A stretch of 64,000 nucleotides of DNA from Rhabditoides inermis (lineage: Eukaryota > Nematoda > Chromadorea > Rhabditida > Rhabditidae). The translations under genes and the position numbers were made by a program. Below are positions 59,660-64,000 of this stretch, one piece after another (within the stretch, counting starts at the first letter, position 1; each line of letters begins with the position of its first letter). The DNA lies in the NCBI GenBank assembly GCA_963966185.1, contig CAWZYM010000313.1, positions 191,001-255,000 of the forward strand, written 5' to 3'. Below the pieces are notes generated by a model. The model saw nothing but the letters and a program-made list of their open reading frames with translations. It was not told the DNA's origin and searched no databases.

Positions 59660-59938
59660 GGTTAGGTGCACTTTATGAAGTATGACTCTTAAACTGATGT
59701 GATTTACCATTTACTGCCGATTTCAAGAATATAACAACGGAAATGTAGCACAAAAGGGATTTTTTTGTGGAACGCGTCACGAATTCGCGTGTCATCCTTG
59801 CGCAGGTGTGATCTCGTCTTGATATTCAGAAATCAGCTTGCCACCGGAAAACTGCTATGCCCTATGTTTCGTGTTGAGTTTCGAGTCGAAGAATAGCCAG
59901 CCTTTTTTTGAGAAAAAGAGAGATACACGACGACTGAC

Positions 59939-60041
59939 CATAGCGGCGGTTGCAGTTCAGACACAAGGTGAGTACCACGACTATCACGAATATGAGGGAG
60001 AAGGGAAAGACGACAGCGATGATCGGAACGTCTTCCTGCAT
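59939..60041 (-). CDS. Small one-TM protein, diverged copy C (first exon)
   Basis: Reads MQEDVPIIAVVFPFSLIFVI then a hydrophobic run and CLNCNRRY, matching MLSDVPILSVLAPYLLLL of copies A and B in position and phase (ends phase 1 at GTCAGT). The 3' exon could not be fixed; unspliced reading continues to 59862. Confidence 0.45.
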
Positions 60042-60428
60042 TGGAATGCACCTGCAATGCATACAGTATTCATATCATTCCACCTGGAAACACAATCTAA
60101 TCAAAACGAGATTTACTACGACAATTGTGGAAAGGAAATTTGTGGAATAGTGTAAATAGAGCGGCCGCGTAGACGAAAAGAAACGAGAAGAAAAGAAACG
60201 AGAGTGCGCGAGAGTGCGTGGCAATTTGAGGAGAATGATTCCTCACGGAACGCGCTGCGCGTAGACATTTCTTTGTTCACTGTGAATTGCCGTGTTCATC
60301 GTTTCTCTTCGATCACTCAATGCATCTTCAATGCAAGACATTTTGCAACCTGTGCCCTGTTTATTTGTCACCGTTACTCTAATCCAACCAACGGCGTTTC
60401 GAAAGAGCGGCCGCGTACTGCACGTGAG

Positions 60429-60430
60429 AC

Positions 60431-60478
<48 letters not shown>
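60429..60478. repeat. (GA)n microsatellite
   Basis: About 50 bp of GA between the duplicates. Other small GA/CT tracts lie at 62108-62165, 62395-62480 and 63703-63786. Confidence 0.95.
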
Positions 60479-60479
<1 letters not shown>

Positions 60480-60579
60480 GAGAGAAATAAAAGCGCGCGA
60501 CCGCGAGAGCAGTTGTTGTTCTGTTGGGCGGTAGAACAAACATTGGAAGAATAAAAATAAATCAAGAAATGAAACAAAA

Positions 60580-61715
60580 AACAAAACAAAACAGGCTTCA
60601 CAAAGTTCAAGTGTGAGTATGAAAATGAGATTACTGGTGTGCTTTCGTGTGCTCAATGTGGCTAGAGAACGGAGCATTCTGAGCAGTGAGAGTGAGAGTG
60701 AGTCGTAGACTGGGGGGCGGTGCTACTCATAGGACGGTGCTACTGATGCGATGAAAGGACAAGTTCAAGAGAGAACGTATTATTGGTGTGAATCTGGTAC
60801 ACCGACTCGGCGAGTCCTCGCCGAACATGACTGTAGACACATACTTTTCCCTGTATGAAAATACATCGATGAAATCAAACAAACAGTTTCCCACATTTTC
60901 GAAAACGAAATCACTTGCCTTGCCAGCAACGAGGGATTACATGTAAAGATTTTGTTCAATCGGCTTCATTTTACTAAATATGAAAACCATTACAAAATAG
61001 AAAAATAGTATGGATTATGGAAACAGGTGATTAAATTCGTCGCAAAAAATAAACAAACACAATTATTTTTCAAAATGTACAAACAACATGAATAAACATT
61101 CATTCAAACAGTAATATGATACACTAATAAACTGTCTTTGAACACACCACAACGAACTGACAGGTGAGGTACATAACATTGCGCTTCGAATAAAACGAGA
61201 CTAGTCTACTAGTCTGACTAATACACATAGACGTAACAACACATGTCTAACTCCATCTACACGTACTATACATCGCAGACATCGTGTTCGTCTACCAGAT
61301 GCCTCGACGACTCCAGAGATGCCTCGTCTGAAAGAGGTCGGGTCACGGTCGAGAAAGAGATGTATGACTCACCCCTCCCGCACATCGTCTGACAGTAGTA
61401 GCCAGCGAGAATAGTGACAAAGAGAAGTACTCCAGTAACTGTGAGTAGAAGGAGATAGGGCGCAAGCACGGAGAGGATAGGAACGTCCGACAGCATTTTC
61501 GAAAGTGAAAGTGATGTCAGACCGGGGCGGGTTATGGGGAAATCAAGGTGGGGCGAGAGAGCGTGTGATCGGGAGAGGCAGAGAAGCACGTGGCGAGAGA
61601 GTGTGACGGTGTGGAGGATTAGAGAAGCAGGATCACCGTTCACTATGCCCTGAGGGCAGCTGCCATCCCTTTGTCCCGTCGCATCATCCCCCAAAAGCGA
61701 GGGACACGTCAGCAT
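60580..61715. repeat. Segmental duplication, copy 2
   Basis: Downstream partner of 57650-58930; homology resumes after the SINE-like insertion at ACAAGGAGTGC (62037). Confidence 0.85.
61266..61496 (-). CDS. Small one-TM protein, copy B (61 aa)
   Basis: Exons 61373-61496 and 61266-61327. Exon 1 is identical in protein to copy A (MLSDVPILSVLAPYLLLL...CGR). Exon 2 stops after DVCDV because of a TAG, so the tail is 15 residues shorter. The 45-bp intron is preserved. The open stretch upstream differs from copy A by only a few substitutions. Confidence 0.5.
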   Translation of the reverse strand: MLSDVPILSVLAPYLLLLTVTGVLLFVTILAGYYCQTMCGRGESYISFSTVTRPLSDEASLESSRHLVDEHDVCDV

Positions 61716-62036
61716 AGAATAAGCTCGCACTTATTTAGCTCAGGATTTTTCGTTGAAAACATTATCGTGGATTTTGATCATACAGTATACTGAACGAAAT
61801 GCGCAGCATCTTGTTTTCGCCGTTCATATCTCTACTCCCCTGATCATCTCACATGACTACGTGGCGCAGTGGTAACGCTCTCGCTTATCAAGCAGCGGTT
61901 CGCGGGTTCCATCTTGGGTTCTTGGGTACCATTGCAAATTTTGTCAAATTGAACACATCTAAAGGGTTTTGATCGTTGTCTAACGACCCTAATGACTCTC
62001 GTCAAAAGTGTGGAACTCATTTTGCGGGCCCAATAT
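61716..62036 (+). mobile_element. SINE-like element with internal tRNA boxes, copy 5
   Basis: Contains CTACGTGGCGCAGTGGTAAC (A box), CGCGGGTTCCATCTTGG (B box) and ends TTTTGCGGGCCCAATATA. The duplicate at 58.9 kb gives the empty site: CAGCATAACAAGGAGTGC there, interrupted here after CAGCAT. Confidence 0.88.
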
Positions 62037-63737
62037 AACAAGGAGTGCAGTGCTCGGTGGGAGATGCCCTCCCAAGAGCCTTTGCGTACTCACGGCACGT
62101 GATATGCGGAAGAGAGAGAGAGAGAGAGAGAGAGAGTGAGTGAGAGAGAATGGGGGGGAGGGAGAGAGGGGAGGGAGGAGAGAGATAGAAAGAGAGAGAA
62201 GGGGGAGGAGAGAGCGAGGTGAGAAAGAAGTTGTTGTTCTCATAGACCGCAGAGCGAGTGAGAGTGGAGATCAGAAAAAAGTGGAAAAATGAAGAACTAA
62301 TCGTAAACAAACTTGATGAACCCGTGTTGAAAAAATACTGCTATACGTGATGTAATTGACCATGTTCACGAGGCTCGGTCGCTGAAAACAAACCTCTCTC
62401 TCTCTCTCTCTCTCTCTCTTCCTCCCTCCCTCCTTCCATTCCCCTCTCTCTTTCCCTCTCTCTCTCCCTCTCCCTCTCTCCCACTAACCTCTCCACGGGT
62501 GATCTACATCGCACGGACGAATGACTGAATCGTATGGCATGACGCAACAAACGCGTGACGTCACTCACTTGTTCTGTTCTGCAACTTTCGGCAGATGAAG
62601 TGTCCCATGAATAGAAAGATACCGAAGAGAGTCGGCGAGAAATACGAGATTACGAGATTTTAGAAGATTCTGGCAACTGAATTCATTCTGAAATTGGAGT
62701 GATTTAAACACAAACAACAATACAACATAAAATCTTCGATAAAAGCCGATCGGCAACGCCACATCTGAATGACAGTACTCCAAACTGCACGCAACTTCAC
62801 GCATCAACATCATGTACAATACTTTTATGATACTTAAAATATACATTATCGTCAAATTCGAACTCGCGCGAAGTATGCCGTAAATGCCGTATGCGTCATA
62901 TCGCGATGGGCTCACGATTAGTACGAAATTACTCGCGCAACTTGTACTATTTTGAAAGTTGAAAGGAAGTGGACAGATCTGTGGTGATAAGATAAAGAGT
63001 AGTTGTACACGTATTGTCGAATATTGTGAGTGGTAACTGATAACGAACATTGCGCGATTGCGCCCGACCTTAGAATATTGTGGTCATGAGAAAAATAAAG
63101 GCTCTTGGATATGATAGTGATATGGACACACGGTAAGGGTCTGGGTGGGTGGCACTGAGATTCTGGCATGTATGCGTCAAGTAACGCTGTGAAAGAAGAA
63201 ACTATGTATGAATCACAAATCATGCGACAAGTGAGGCGACTAAGTTGTGAAATTGATTACCACTCATCTCGACGATTCTATTCACATACCTCTCTTTCTC
63301 CCCCCCCTCTCTCTCTCTCTTCGTTTATTTCTGTCTATCGACCCAAACTCGATATATCTGATCGGTCACAGCGTCGCTTATTCATACTTTCCTCTTTCTC
63401 GGTTGCTTGATATGTACTCACCCAGTGATATGAAAACGCGAACACACAATCACATAGTTTTATCACTTATAAAGCATTGATAAGTTACTGCAAACACATA
63501 TTCAACCGGCAGAGGGAGCAAACAGAGGAAGATTTTGTGGAGGTATACAAGAACAAGAGAGATTCGAATACACGTGATGGCATTTGTGAGATTTGAAGGC
63601 GTTGGAGGACGGCGATTGGCAGATCATCGAAGCAGAGTGGGATCAAACGAGACACACGGGCGAGTCTGCTGAAAGTGATTGATTTTTCAATCCCTATTTC
63701 TCTTTTCTCTCTCTCTCTCTCCTCTCTCTCTCATCTC

Positions 63738-63789
<52 letters not shown>

Positions 63790-64000
63790 CCTGGACGCGT
63801 CGCCAAGGAAAGCAGACCCTGTGTCCGACAACAGCAAACCCTGCAATATATGATCAGCTGACTGAGTCATAGGAGAGAGTGGAGAGAAGAAAGGGATCAC
63901 TCTGCGCTCTCTAGCAACACTCGCGTTTCAAATGGGGGGGGGTTCCATCCCCTCTTTCTTTGACTAAGACATTTATATAGGCAGGGTTGTGTACCCAAAA
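62037..64000. other. Right end: no complete gene resolved
   Basis: Several minus-strand exon-like pieces are seen but not joinable: about 62577-62660 (SPTLFGIFLFMGHFICRKLQ, hydrophobic, before GTGAGTG), 62340-62380 (RPSLVNMVNYITYSS after TTTTCAG) and 63786-63838 (GLLLSDTGSAFLGDAS before GTAAGAG). They may belong to a membrane protein whose 5' end lies beyond the window. Confidence 0.3.

Noticed and set aside
1..64000. CRISPR arrays, operons, phage or plasmid features
   Set aside because: The genes are intron-rich and eukaryotic; the only regular arrays are tandem satellites without spacer structure.

Overview
The window is nuclear DNA from an animal and looks nematode. The genes are split by many short introns (mostly 36-60 bp) with TTTCAG-type acceptors. 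One gene is an Srx-type chemoreceptor, two linked kinase domains belong to the CK1/TTBK group that is expanded in nematodes, and several start codons sit just behind a TTTCAG acceptor, as expected for spliced-leader trans-splicing. Genus and species cannot be read from the sequence. All gene models were built by eye from splice sites, frame continuity and intron phase, with no alignment run.

Layout. 0-4.3 kb: 3' part of an unrecognised minus-strand gene whose intron holds a 62-bp minisatellite, then decayed LINE sequence. 4.4-8.5 kb: an F-box-like gene (+) with LINE and SINE-like insertions in its longest intron. 8.9-9.4 kb: a small membrane protein with a tRNA-Lys(CTT) inside its first intron. 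9.8-11.5 kb: a divergent PP1 phosphatase (+). 12.0-17.2 kb: a coiled-coil/Cys-rich protein (-). 17.6-36.4 kb: a cluster of four BTB-BACK-Kelch paralogues (B+, C-, broken E-, F+) interrupted by a gene for one 854-residue protein with two CK1/TTBK-like kinase domains (-). 36.6-41.0 kb: an F-box-like protein ending in a SUMO-like domain with a terminal Gly-Gly-Val (+). 41.5-43.2 kb: a secreted precursor with four Pro-x-Leu-Cys-Asp-Tyr modules, each behind basic cleavage-type sites (-). 44.1-45.1 kb: a RING-like protein (-). 47.5-49.6 kb: a Ras-association-domain-like protein (+). 50.9-53.3 kb: a 2.3-kb polypurine satellite. 53.4-53.9 kb: a long foldback element. 54.2-57.1 kb: the Srx-type receptor (-). 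57.7-62 kb: a segmental duplication carrying a family of very small one-TM proteins.

Functional theme. The region is rich in ubiquitin/SUMO-type adaptors: two F-box-like proteins, four Kelch genes (CUL3-adaptor type), a RING-like protein and a SUMO-like domain. A PP1 and a double CK1-like kinase lie among them. These genes lie on both strands with their own promoters, so this is a neighbourhood rather than an operon. The strongest novelty candidates are the F-box/SUMO-like fusion, the LCDY peptide precursor, the double kinase and the SINE-scarred Kelch copy.

Repeats are abundant: GA/CT microsatellites in introns, a tRNA-box-containing SINE-like family (5 copies), two related foldback elements, and short TACNGTA palindromes recurring inside introns.
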